Assembly: GCA_028701945.1 (NCBI GenBank)
Contig: JAQVPT010000131.1
Location: 1-9,263, forward strand
Source: Bacteroidales bacterium
GTDB lineage: Bacteria; Bacteroidota; Bacteroidia; Bacteroidales; ML635J-15
Reading direction: 5' to 3'
DNA length: 9,263 nt
The notes beneath the pieces were generated by a model. That model ran no database searches, was not told the DNA's origin, and was given only the letters and a program-made list of their open reading frames with translations. Made by a program: the position numbers and the translations under genes. Of this stretch, positions 1-7,445 are shown in pieces (positions within the stretch are counted from its first letter, which is position 1; every line of letters starts with the position of its first letter).

Positions 1-43
1 TTTAGATTTAATTATTAAAGCAAGTTGGCAAATATTTTAAACT

Positions 44-736
44 ATGAAAAAAACATTTATCATAATATCATTCATAATTTTATTTTTACTTTCTTTAACA
101 GGATGTAACAAAGATTTAGAATATACTGCACAACAAATGAATCACATCATATTAATTAATCCATATAATTACAACTTACCAAATAAATTTGTTGCAGACA
201 TTAGATTTTCAAATGAGTATGGTACTTCTCAAGTTTCTTCTGACATTACATTTATTAAAACATCTACTGACACATTTCTAATGGAAGGACCGCTTTTATG
301 TAAATTCTCAGCTACTGAAATCCAAATTTATATTGAATTTATAGAAAATTACTTATATGCCAAAACCATAAACATCAATCGTGATTTTATGATTAGTACA
401 GATACTTTAATTTTACCCATAAGCATAGGGTATCCGATTGTTGAGAACAAATCAATAAACAATATTACTGATACAAGTGCAAGGATAAATTACAAAGTAA
501 GAGATGCAGGTTTTTCATTGTTAACCGAAACAGGCATTTATTTATCTAATTTGGATGATAATGATTTTCAAATTCTTGAGGCCGCTTATAACAATACAGA
601 TAGCATTTATACCGTTAATTGCAATAATCTTTTGCCTTCAAGTGCTTATAAATTTAATATTTATTTGATAAATGAAGAAAGTAGCTCAGTATTAAATGAG
701 ACTTTTTTCTATACTTTAGAAACAGCCAAGCAATAA
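44..736 (+). CDS. Lipoprotein with C-terminal fibronectin-III-like region, function unknown
   Basis: The 230-residue product starts with MKK, a hydrophobic stretch of about 15 residues and the lipobox LTGC with the cysteine at residue 21. It should therefore be exported, lipidated and anchored in the envelope. Residues from about 135 to 227 resemble the fibronectin-III-like domains common in Bacteroidota surface proteins: an ITDTSARINY strand, a TETGIYLS strand, then a LLPSSAYKFNIYLINEE stretch and a final FFYTLE strand. Residues 25-130 look rich in beta strands but match nothing I recognise. ATG at 44 is the only start that leaves a proper signal peptide. No strong Shine-Dalgarno is visible, as is usual in this phylum. 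Only 43 nt lie upstream in the window, so promoter and operon context are unknown. The proline dehydrogenase starts 79 nt downstream and may or may not share a transcript. The lipoprotein call is firm; no function can be given. Confidence 0.85.
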   Translation: MKKTFIIISFIILFLLSLTGCNKDLEYTAQQMNHIILINPYNYNLPNKFVADIRFSNEYGTSQVSSDITFIKTSTDTFLMEGPLLCKFSATEIQIYIEFIENYLYAKTININRDFMISTDTLILPISIGYPIVENKSINNITDTSARINYKVRDAGFSLLTETGIYLSNLDDNDFQILEAAYNNTDSIYTVNCNNLLPSSAYKFNIYLINEESSSVLNETFFYTLETAKQ

Positions 737-815
737 AACAATTATTTCTTTAATCAATTAAAAGGCAACACAACAAAATCAAATTTATTCTGTTCTAAAA
801 ATAAAATCAAAAAAT

Positions 816-1952
816 ATGGACTTCAACAACACACAAACAGCGTATGCCTACAAAACAAAAAAAGAGCTAAAATCGGCACTTTTTGTATATCGGATAATTA
901 CAAAACCGTTTATGGTTACTCTTGGAAAAACATTTTTAAACATTGCACTTTTTCTAAGAATACCAATTAAACCATTCACAAATTTTATGTTTAAACAGTT
1001 TTGTGGCGGCGAAAATCTTGACGAAGTCCTTCCTGTATCTGAAAAACTAGGTAAATACAATGTAAAATCTATTCCAGATTATTCGATTGAAGGAGTATCG
1101 GAAGAAACTGCCTTTAACAATCTCATTTCAGAAGTTAAAAAAGTTATTGATCTTGTTGGAATAAACAAAAACATCCCATTTGCAGTATTTAAACCAACTG
1201 GTCTAATAAAAGCAGAATACCTTGAACAATCAGTGTCCAATGACCATCCCGCAGTAGAGTCTTATAGAAAAAGATATGATGAGATTTTTGCTTATGCGGC
1301 GGAGAAAAATGTTAGTGTTTTAGTTGATGCCGAAGACTTTATGTACCAGCAAAGGATTGATGAAATTCTTTTGGATTTTATGAAAAAATACAATCGTGAA
1401 AAAGCTATTGTTTTCACAACATTGCAAATGTACCGCAACGACAGATTAGATTATTTAGATTTTCTAATTGAAATGGCAAAACGCGAAAACTTTAAGCTTG
1501 GGATAAAATTTGTGCGTGGTGCTTATATGGAAAAAGAACGTCAGCGAGCAAAAGATGGCAATTATCCTGACCCTATTTATTCTACAAAACCAGAAACAGA
1601 TGCTGCTTATGATAATGCTATAAAAGTTTGTGTTGAAAACATCCAATATGTGGACGTTTTTAACGGTACTCATAATGCGGAATCTGTTATGAATTTGGTA
1701 AATTTAATGGAGAGACTCAAATTTAAAAATGACGATAAACGAATGTGGTTTTCACAACTTTATGGAATGCGAGACAATATTTCATTTAATCTGGCTGCCG
1801 AAAAATACAATGTTGCAAAATATGTTCCTTATGGTCCTGTAAAAGAAGTAATGCCCTATTTGGTAAGACGTGCCGAAGAAAATTCATCTATGGGATCGCA
1901 AGCTGGCGAAGAAATTATAATGTTAAAAAAGGAAATAAACAATAGAGCTTAA
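816..1952 (+). CDS. Proline dehydrogenase, single-domain (PRODH)
   Basis: This FAD enzyme oxidises L-proline to delta-1-pyrroline-5-carboxylate, the first step of proline catabolism, passing electrons to the respiratory quinone pool. The 378-residue product shows the PRODH barrel motifs in order: VLVDAED (169-174), FVRGAYMEKER (232-242), GTHNAES (284-289), QLYGMRDN (314-321), YVPYGPVKEVMPYL (336-349) and RRAEENSS (351-358). By family knowledge, R351, R352 and E355 fit the proline-carboxylate and amine contacts R555, R556 and E559 of E. coli PutA. There is no P5C dehydrogenase domain and no DNA-binding domain, so this is the monofunctional form and the second step must be encoded elsewhere. 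Residues 1-60 are hydrophobic and basic (PFMVTLGKTFLNIALFLRI) and may help peripheral membrane contact. ATG at 816 gives a length usual for Bacteroidota homologues. No TAnnTTTG box is seen in the 79-nt gap upstream, so co-transcription with the lipoprotein gene is possible. The 3' end is followed by a candidate terminator at 1971. Confidence 0.95.
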   Translation: MDFNNTQTAYAYKTKKELKSALFVYRIITKPFMVTLGKTFLNIALFLRIPIKPFTNFMFKQFCGGENLDEVLPVSEKLGKYNVKSIPDYSIEGVSEETAFNNLISEVKKVIDLVGINKNIPFAVFKPTGLIKAEYLEQSVSNDHPAVESYRKRYDEIFAYAAEKNVSVLVDAEDFMYQQRIDEILLDFMKKYNREKAIVFTTLQMYRNDRLDYLDFLIEMAKRENFKLGIKFVRGAYMEKERQRAKDGNYPDPIYSTKPETDAAYDNAIKVCVENIQYVDVFNGTHNAESVMNLVNLMERLKFKNDDKRMWFSQLYGMRDNISFNLAAEKYNVAKYVPYGPVKEVMPYLVRRAEENSSMGSQAGEEIIMLKKEINNRA

Positions 1953-1970
1953 CCTTAAAACGATATAAAT

Positions 1971-2003
1971 CCAAGTTTTTAAGAACAAAAACATTTGGTT
2001 TAA
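1971..2003 (+). terminator. Candidate weak terminator after the proline dehydrogenase gene
   Basis: CCAAGTTTTT (1971-1980) pairs with AAAAAC plus TTGG (1987-1992 and 1995-1998), with a 2-nt bulge and a 6-nt loop. A short TTTAAAT stretch follows. The stem is AT-rich and the T run is short, so termination strength is doubtful. The 3' arm overlaps the TTTG at 1994-1997 used as the -33 box of the next gene. Confidence 0.35.
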
Positions 2004-2025
2004 ATAATTAAATTTGCTACTTTTG
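1994..2025 (+). promoter_or_regulatory. Bacteroidota-type promoter for the T9SS cargo gene
   Basis: TTTG at 1994-1997 and TACTTTTG at 2018-2025 are separated by 20 nt. This matches the Bacteroidota sigma-ABfr consensus (TTTG at -33, TAnnTTTG at -7) in both boxes and in spacing. A second TAnnTTTG match, TAAATTTG at 2009-2016, lies just upstream but has no well-spaced -33 box that I can see. Transcription would start around 2030-2035, leaving a short leader of about 25-30 nt before the ATG at 2060. Confidence 0.65.
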
Positions 2026-2059
2026 AAATAAAATAGTTTGTTTTATTAACCGACTTATA

Positions 2060-3808
2060 ATGAAAGCATCATTATTATTTGTTTTTCTTTTTTATTCAAC
2101 ATCACTATTATTATTTTCACAAGAGAACTCTGCCAATCATTGGTTTTTTGGAGAATATTGTGGCGTAGACTTTAGTCATGGCGTACCTTATGGCATAACT
2201 GGTGGTCAAATTACTGGTTGGGAAGGTTGTGCCACAGTTGGTGACATGCAAGGCAACTTATTATTCTACACAGATGGTCAAGTGGTTTATAACAAGAATC
2301 ACGAAATTATGGATAATGGAACTGAACTTATGGGACATTGGAGTTCAACACAGTCTTCTATTATTATAAAAAAGCCTGGAAGCGAAGATGTATTTTATAT
2401 TTTTACAACCGATGATAGTGCTATACAACATTTACAAAATGGTTGGAGATATTCAATTGTTGACATGACTTTAGATGGAGGATTAGGAGCAGTTACTGAA
2501 ACTAAAAATGTTCTACTTGAAGAAATGGTAACAGAAAAACAAGTTGCGATTATGCACATCAATAACTTTAGTGTTTGGATAATCGCACACAGATGGAATT
2601 CAAACGAATTTATTGCATACGAGATTAATGGAGAAGGAATCAATCCAACACCAGTGATTAGTGCAATAGGAACAATACATGAAGGAGGCTACTCTCCAAC
2701 CCCTCAATATAATGGTTGGACAAACGCAGTTGGTTACATGAAAACAACCATGGCTGGAGACAAAATTGCATTAGCAATTCAAATTTTGGGAATCTATGAA
2801 CTTTTTGATTTCAATAAATCCACAGGAATAATATCAAATTGTATAACATCGCCATCATACACAGCTGCTTATGGAGTAGAATTTTCTCCAGATGGAACTA
2901 AGCTTTATGTAACAAATAACATATACAGCATTTCTAATCTATTACAATACGATATAACACAAGAATATCCATTTTCTAATCCTGTAACTATTGCTAATGA
3001 AGCACACCAAAATCAAGGTTTACAACTCGGACCAAACGGAAAAATATATGCGACACATTCTAATGGACAATACCTTGCAGTAATTAATAGCCCAAACAAG
3101 AGTGGCTTGGAAAGCAATTATGAACCAAATGCAGTGTATCTAGGAGGGAATACGTGTAAATATGGACTACCATCAATTTTCTTTTATAAAGGATTTAACT
3201 TTTTCACTGGGTCAGAAGTCGATGTTTCAATCTGTGATGGGGATAGTATTTTCTTACAAAATGCTTATCAATCAATTGAAGGGACATATTATGATACGGT
3301 TGTTTCATATCTTGGTTGGGACAGTATCGTAAACACACACCTTACAATAATACCCTCACCAGAAACTCCTGTAATTTATGAAAATGGTGGGATTTTATAT
3401 TCAAGTTACGCTGAAAATTATCAATGGTATAAAAACTCATCCATAATTGCAGGAGCTACATCACAAACTTATCAACCTTCTGCCAACGGCAGCTATATGG
3501 TGGAGATATTCAATGCTTTAGGCTGTAATGCTTTTTCTGATAATTTAGAATTTGTTTACGATATGGCAAATATCAATTCTGTAAATTCCGATTTGATTTA
3601 CCCAAATCCTTTCGAATCATTATTTTATGTGGACATGAATAAAGAATATTCAATTTACATTTACGACTTAAACGGCAAAGAGACATACAATAGAAATAAT
3701 TTGAATGGGATTTCAAAGCACGACTGCGATTTCTTAAAAAACGGATTTTATATTGTAAAAATTCAAACAAAAGACAAAACGATATTTAGTAAAATTGTAA
3801 AAAAATAA
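2060..3808 (+). CDS. T9SS-secreted surface protein: propeller-like domain, Ig-like segment, type A sorting domain
   Basis: The 582-residue product starts with a signal peptide (hydrophobic core to about residue 20, likely cleavage near FSQ/EN). Residues 22 to about 385 form a propeller-like region known from many Bacteroidota secreted proteins. Its opening is typical: NHWFFG, then GCATVGDMQGNLLFYTDG, VYNKNHEIMDNG, STQSSIIIKKPGS and FYIFTTDD, with later blade-like repeats such as VEFSPDGTKLYVTN and LQLGPNGKIYATH. Residues 391-432 (ICDGDSIFL to GWDSIVNTHLTI) match a short module common in T9SS cargo. Residues 440-505, containing QWYKNSSIIAGATSQTYQP, look Ig-like. The C-terminal 70 residues are a type A sorting domain: YPNP at 514-517, then YSIYIYDLNGKE, then LKNGFYIVKIQ and a lysine-rich end. 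It should cross the outer membrane by the T9SS and lose this domain on the surface. No catalytic motif is visible; binding or adhesion is only a guess. Confidence 0.9.
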   Translation: MKASLLFVFLFYSTSLLLFSQENSANHWFFGEYCGVDFSHGVPYGITGGQITGWEGCATVGDMQGNLLFYTDGQVVYNKNHEIMDNGTELMGHWSSTQSSIIIKKPGSEDVFYIFTTDDSAIQHLQNGWRYSIVDMTLDGGLGAVTETKNVLLEEMVTEKQVAIMHINNFSVWIIAHRWNSNEFIAYEINGEGINPTPVISAIGTIHEGGYSPTPQYNGWTNAVGYMKTTMAGDKIALAIQILGIYELFDFNKSTGIISNCITSPSYTAAYGVEFSPDGTKLYVTNNIYSISNLLQYDITQEYPFSNPVTIANEAHQNQGLQLGPNGKIYATHSNGQYLAVINSPNKSGLESNYEPNAVYLGGNTCKYGLPSIFFYKGFNFFTGSEVDVSICDGDSIFLQNAYQSIEGTYYDTVVSYLGWDSIVNTHLTIIPSPETPVIYENGGILYSSYAENYQWYKNSSIIAGATSQTYQPSANGSYMVEIFNALGCNAFSDNLEFVYDMANINSVNSDLIYPNPFESLFYVDMNKEYSIYIYDLNGKETYNRNNLNGISKHDCDFLKNGFYIVKIQTKDKTIFSKIVKK

Positions 3809-3825
3809 TTTTCTTTTATCTGTAA

Positions 3826-3904
3826 GTGCCTGTTTCAGAATGTTTGATAACAAGTTTTGCGAACCGTGAGCACAAGGCAATTAACTTACATTCTGAACAG
3901 GTAC
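3826..3904. repeat. Long imperfect inverted repeat between convergent genes
   Basis: GTGCCTGTTTCAGAATGT (3826-3843) pairs with ACATTCTGAACAGGTAC (3888-3904) over about 17 base pairs, with one bulged T and one G-T pair. The 44-nt middle (3844-3887) is more GC-rich than the surroundings. It contains a smaller possible stem, TTTTGC (3855-3860) against GCACAA (3870-3875), with one mismatch. The repeat fills the gap between the T9SS gene (stop 3808) and the exchanger (stop codon 3909-3911 on the other strand), ending 4 nt from the exchanger stop. It could stop transcription from both sides, but neither strand has a T run right after the stem. A small non-autonomous mobile element or a structured RNA are alternatives. 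Confidence 0.6.
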
Positions 3905-3908
3905 GGGA

Positions 3909-4862
3909 TTAGTTATAAAACAGCACTATATAATATCCAAAATAAGCAAACAAATAAACAAAACCCTTCCATCTTGTTATTTGGGCTTTCCTGAACGGCA
4001 AAAAGAACAATCCAGTTAGTACAACAAAGCCTAAGAGGAAATAAATATCAAAATTCATCGTACTTGGGTTTACACTGAGCGGTGTTACAACTGAACTTAT
4101 ACCAGAAATAACCAAAATATTAAAAATATTAGAGCCTATAATATTCCCTAAACCAATATCTATCTGTTTTTTAAACGCCGCAATTATTGAAGTCGCCAAC
4201 TCTGGAATACTAGTTCCGAAAGCAATTACAGTAATCGAAATAATTCTTTCACTAACGCCGAGATTTTTTGCAATATTTCCTGCACCCTCAACAAGAATAT
4301 TTGAGCCTAAAAGTAACCCTCCACAACTTATTAAAATCAACAAAACAGAAATCCACGGACTTTTTTGCAGTGTCCCAGATGTTTTCTCCTCTACAATAAT
4401 AGTCTGTTTTTCACTTTTCTTTTTATGGTTCATTTTAATAATCAGGAAAAGATAAACCAACATAAGAAAAATCATAATGGCTCCCTCTATTCGAGTTATT
4501 AATAAATCGCCCATAAATACGGCAAAAAGAATACTTGCAATCAATAAAACGGGATAATCAAATCTTATTGTAGATTTTTTTACTGGAATACTAATTACTA
4601 TCGCCGTAAGTGCTAAGACCAATCCAATATTTGCAATATTACTACCAACTATATTACCAATAGCAATATCGGGAGAATTAGCTAATGCAGCATTTAAACT
4701 TACAAACAGCTCGGGAGCCGAAGTTCCCAATGAAACAACAGTAACACCAACAATAAATGGTGGTATTTTAAAATACTCTGCAATAGACGACCCCGACTTT
4801 ACAAGCTGATTTCCCGCAAACAGAAGCAAGATTATTCCTAATATGAGATAAATATAATCCAT
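3909..4862 (-). CDS. CaCA-family sodium/calcium exchanger (YrbG-like)
   Basis: The 317-residue inner-membrane protein should exchange Ca2+ for Na+ across the cytoplasmic membrane. It has the two inverted alpha repeats of the Ca2+/cation antiporter family. Alpha-1 has GTSAPE (46-51) and GNIVGSNIANIG (69-80); alpha-2 has GTSIPE (216-221) and GNIIGSNIFNI (239-249). E51 and E221 correspond to the ion-binding glutamates E54 and E213 of the Methanocaldococcus jannaschii exchanger. About ten membrane segments are visible, five on each side of a charged loop (about 144-168, rich in K and E). Length and layout are normal for the bacterial subgroup. The ATG at 4862 precedes the first membrane segment directly; no Shine-Dalgarno or good TAnnTTTG box was found on this strand. 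The gene is divergent from lpxC/fabZ and convergent with the T9SS cargo gene, so it is probably its own transcription unit. Ion preference (Na+ alone, or K+-dependent) cannot be read with certainty. Confidence 0.93.
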   Translation of the reverse strand: MDYIYLILGIILLLFAGNQLVKSGSSIAEYFKIPPFIVGVTVVSLGTSAPELFVSLNAALANSPDIAIGNIVGSNIANIGLVLALTAIVISIPVKKSTIRFDYPVLLIASILFAVFMGDLLITRIEGAIMIFLMLVYLFLIIKMNHKKKSEKQTIIVEEKTSGTLQKSPWISVLLILISCGGLLLGSNILVEGAGNIAKNLGVSERIISITVIAFGTSIPELATSIIAAFKKQIDIGLGNIIGSNIFNILVISGISSVVTPLSVNPSTMNFDIYFLLGFVVLTGLFFLPFRKAQITRWKGFVYLFAYFGYYIVLFYN

Positions 4863-5050
4863 AAATTTTGTAAAATTAACATTTTGAAAATACTTAAAAA
4901 CAGCTTTCGCAAATTATTTTAATCTTTTAATCAATATTTAACAATTCTTTTAATATAAGCCTTTTTAAACATCCTGAAAAATAAAAACACAAACACAAAT
5001 TACAACAAATATCAGTTTTATTTAATATAAAACAGCATAAAGTTTAACAA

Positions 5051-5084
5051 TTGCTTTCAATTTAATTAGTTAATTGTATCTTTG
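5051..5084 (+). promoter_or_regulatory. Candidate promoter of the lpxC/fabZ-lpxA operon
   Basis: TATCTTTG at 5077-5084 is an exact match to the Bacteroidota -7 consensus TAnnTTTG, 39 nt before the lpxC/fabZ start codon. The -33 side is weaker: TTTC at 5055-5058 (18-nt gap) or TTG at 5051-5053 (23-nt gap). Transcription would begin near 5090. The remaining divergent gap (4863-5050) is A+T-rich; I see no operator, riboswitch or small gene in it. Confidence 0.5.
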
Positions 5085-5123
5085 TTTCGTTTTTAAAAAA
5101 TTAACATTTGCGTTGACTTATAT

Positions 5124-6524
5124 ATGAAGCAAAAAACAATTTCAAAGGAGGTTAGCTTAAAGGGGCCGGGATTACATTTTGGACAGATTACAAACCTCGA
5201 CATAAAACCGGCAGCACCAAACACTGGCTATACTTTTATAAGAACAGACCTTGAGGGAAACCCATCTGTTCTGGCAATTGCTGATAATGTTACAGACACA
5301 TCGCGAGGAACAACAATCTCGAAAGGAGACGCTAGTATAAGTACAATTGAGCATTTACTTGCGGCAACTTACGCATTAGGTGTGGATAATGTTATTTTCG
5401 AAATTAACGGTCCCGAAGTTCCAATATTAGACGGAAGTTCAAAATATTTTATCGAAGCATATCATAAAGCTGGAATAATAGAGCAAGATGCCACATTAAC
5501 GATTTATGAAATAAACGAAAATCTATCTTTTATTGACGAAGAAAGAGATATTGAAATAAACATATATCCTGATAAAAATTACAACTTAAAAGTTTTAGTT
5601 GATTACAAATCAGAGATACTATCTAATCAATTCGCCTTTCTAAATAACCTTAAAGATTTTACTAAAAATGTTGCATCATGCCGCACATTTGTCTTTCTAA
5701 GCGAATTAGAACCTCTTTTGCATTTAAATCTAATAAAAGGAGGCGATCTCGATAATGCAATTGTTATAGTTGACAAAGAAAGTTCACAAGAAGAATTCGA
5801 CAGATTGGCAAAATTATTTAATAAGCCGAGCGTTGCAGTTCAATCTTCGGGTGTACTAAACAATTTAAAGTTGCAATTTACTAATGAACCAGCACGTCAC
5901 AAACTGCTCGATCTTATTGGCGACCTAGCCCTCACAGGCTATCGATTTAATGCGTCTATTATGGCTCGTCGCCCTGGGCATTACGGCAATACTGAAATGG
6001 CAAAGTTGATACGCAAATATATTGAATTTAAAAAAACTGAAAAAAAATCAAAACAAATTCCAACATACAGTCCTGATGCAAAACCATTAATGGATGTAAA
6101 CAAAGTAAAAGAATTTTTACCTCATCGCTATCCATTTTTATTTGTTGATAAAATCATGAGTCTTAGCGACACAGATGTTATAGGAATAAAAAACGTTACT
6201 AACGACGAATTCTATTTTGAGGGACACTTTCCAGAAGAGCCTGTAATGCCAGGTGTTTTACAAGTAGAAGCGATGGCTCAAACCGGTGGAATACTAGTTT
6301 TAAACACTGTGCCAGATCCCGAAAACTATCTTACATATTTTATGAAAATTGATAATGTGAAATTTAGAAGACAAGTAGTGCCTGGGGATGTTCTTATAAT
6401 GAAACTACAACTTTTAGAGCCTATACGTCGTGGAATAGCACATATGAAAGGCGAAGCGTTTGTTGGTACAGAACTTGCAAGCGAAGCAGAAATGTATGCA
6501 CAAATCGTTAAACAAAAAAACTAA
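5124..6524 (+). CDS. lpxC/fabZ: Bifunctional LpxC-FabZ: UDP-3-O-acyl-GlcNAc deacetylase / 3-hydroxyacyl-ACP dehydratase
   Basis: The 466-residue cytoplasmic protein joins two enzymes. The N-terminal LpxC part (about 1-302) performs the committed step of lipid A synthesis, the zinc-dependent deacetylation of UDP-3-O-acyl-GlcNAc. Visible residues fit the E. coli enzyme: E76-H77 (E78-H79), T188 in SCRTF (T191), H259 and D263 in HKLLD (H238 and D242) and H286 in RPGHYGN (H265). Spacings are identical for the last three. A lysine-rich linker (about 303-325) leads to FabZ (about 326-466), which dehydrates 3-hydroxyacyl-ACP in fatty acid elongation. Its active-site pair is H368 in FEGHFPEEP and E382 in LQVEAMAQ, 14 residues apart as in E. 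coli FabZ. Both active sites look intact. This fusion is the standard form in Bacteroidota and couples two enzymes that compete for hydroxyacyl-ACP-derived flux. lpxA follows after 2 nt. The usual upstream partner lpxD is not adjacent here; a divergent exchanger takes its place. Confidence 0.97.
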   Translation: MKQKTISKEVSLKGPGLHFGQITNLDIKPAAPNTGYTFIRTDLEGNPSVLAIADNVTDTSRGTTISKGDASISTIEHLLAATYALGVDNVIFEINGPEVPILDGSSKYFIEAYHKAGIIEQDATLTIYEINENLSFIDEERDIEINIYPDKNYNLKVLVDYKSEILSNQFAFLNNLKDFTKNVASCRTFVFLSELEPLLHLNLIKGGDLDNAIVIVDKESSQEEFDRLAKLFNKPSVAVQSSGVLNNLKLQFTNEPARHKLLDLIGDLALTGYRFNASIMARRPGHYGNTEMAKLIRKYIEFKKTEKKSKQIPTYSPDAKPLMDVNKVKEFLPHRYPFLFVDKIMSLSDTDVIGIKNVTNDEFYFEGHFPEEPVMPGVLQVEAMAQTGGILVLNTVPDPENYLTYFMKIDNVKFRRQVVPGDVLIMKLQLLEPIRRGIAHMKGEAFVGTELASEAEMYAQIVKQKN

Positions 6525-6526
6525 AT

Positions 6527-7318
6527 ATGAATCAGCCTCTTTCTTATGTTAATTCATCGGCAAAAATTGCCAATAATGTAGTAATAGAACCTTTTGTTAC
6601 AATTAATAAAAATGTCGAAATCGGCGAAGGAACTTGGATAGGTTCATGTGTAACAATAATGGAAGGTGCAAGAATAGGCAAAAATTGCCGTATTTTTCCT
6701 GGTGCTGTTATAGGCGCTATTCCGCAAGATTTAAAATTCATAGGCGAAGAGTCTACTGCAGAAATAGGCGACAATACTACAATTCGCGAGTTTGTTACTA
6801 TCAATCGTGGAACAGCAGCAAAAGGTAAAACTGTTGTTGGCTCAAATTGTCTTTTAATGGCTTATGTGCATGTCGCACACGACTGTGTGATAGGTGATAA
6901 TGTAATTCTCGTAAACGGCGTAAATCTTTCTGAAGAAGTTATTGTTGATGAATATGCAAATATAAGTGCAAATTCTTTAATTCACCAATTTTGCCACATA
7001 GGAGCACACACAATGCTTGCTGGAAATTCACTCGTAGGCAAAGATGTCCCTCCTTATATAAAAGCTGCAAGAAGCCCGCTGGCTTATGTCGGAGTAAACT
7101 CAATAGGACTGCGTAGAAGAAATTTTTGTAATGAAAAAATTAATAAAATTCAAGATATTTACAGATTCCTTTTTAATAAAGGAATGAACGTAACCCAAGC
7201 AGTCGAATATATTGAAGCGGAACTACCTGCAAGTAAAGAACGTGACGAAATAATCCTTTTTGTTCGCAATTCAAAACGTGGAATTATTAAAGGCTATTTT
7301 GATAATGCAGATTCGTAG
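6527..7318 (+). CDS. lpxA: UDP-N-acetylglucosamine O-acyltransferase LpxA
   Basis: This cytoplasmic trimeric enzyme transfers a 3-hydroxyacyl chain from ACP to UDP-GlcNAc, the first step of lipid A synthesis. The 263-residue length is close to the 262 of E. coli LpxA. The N-terminal two thirds are hexapeptide repeats of the left-handed beta helix (for example VVIEPF, VEIGEG, ARIGKN, AEIGDN and CVIGDN). The catalytic region reads HVAHDC, with H115 and H118 equivalent to E. coli H122 and H125. The segment GKDVPPYIKAARSPLAYVGVNSIGLRRR (about 168-195) is the family signature before the C-terminal helical domain. The start at 6527 lies 2 nt after the lpxC/fabZ stop, so the two are surely co-transcribed and probably translationally coupled. 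LpxA makes the precursor whose product LpxC deacetylates. All expected residues are present. Confidence 0.97.
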   Translation: MNQPLSYVNSSAKIANNVVIEPFVTINKNVEIGEGTWIGSCVTIMEGARIGKNCRIFPGAVIGAIPQDLKFIGEESTAEIGDNTTIREFVTINRGTAAKGKTVVGSNCLLMAYVHVAHDCVIGDNVILVNGVNLSEEVIVDEYANISANSLIHQFCHIGAHTMLAGNSLVGKDVPPYIKAARSPLAYVGVNSIGLRRRNFCNEKINKIQDIYRFLFNKGMNVTQAVEYIEAELPASKERDEIILFVRNSKRGIIKGYFDNADS

Positions 7319-7400
7319 TATTTAACTTGATTATTGTAAAAAAGCTGTATCAGATACCTTTTTATTAATATTTTATGCTGAAATTATACAAGTTAAATAC
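7318..7400. repeat. 12-bp perfect inverted repeat flanking the lpxA 3' region
   Basis: GTATTTAACTTG (7318-7329) and CAAGTTAAATAC (7389-7400) are exact reverse complements, 59 nt apart. The left arm begins at the last base of the lpxA stop codon. Between them lies a smaller hairpin, AAAAAG-CT-GTAT / ATAC-CTTTTT (7339-7363), ending in five T residues and able to act as a weak terminator for the lpx operon. The gap 7319-7445 holds no gene. Confidence 0.55.
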
Positions 7401-7415
7401 CACAAACGGGGAAAT

Positions 7416-7442
7416 CTAAATTCATAATGAATTAGTTTTTTT
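7416..7442 (+). terminator. Candidate terminator for the lpxC/fabZ-lpxA operon
   Basis: CTAAATTCAT (7416-7425) pairs with ATGAATTAG (7427-7435) with one bulge, followed directly by seven T residues (7436-7442). The order of stem then T run points to the plus strand. The stem is almost all A-T and the loop is a single nucleotide in the fully paired form, so the call is modest. It sits just before the stop codon of the convergent barrel gene at 7446. Confidence 0.4.
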
Positions 7443-7445
7443 ATT

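Noticed and set aside
3826..3904. Integron attC site
   Set aside because: The long imperfect palindrome suggested it, but the outer boxes do not fit RYYYAAC and GTTRRRY in the right places, and there is no integrase or cassette array.
5144..5152. Perfect Shine-Dalgarno-like AAAGGAGGT inside lpxC
   Set aside because: No start codon lies at a proper distance downstream, and it is within the coding sequence for conserved N-terminal LpxC residues.
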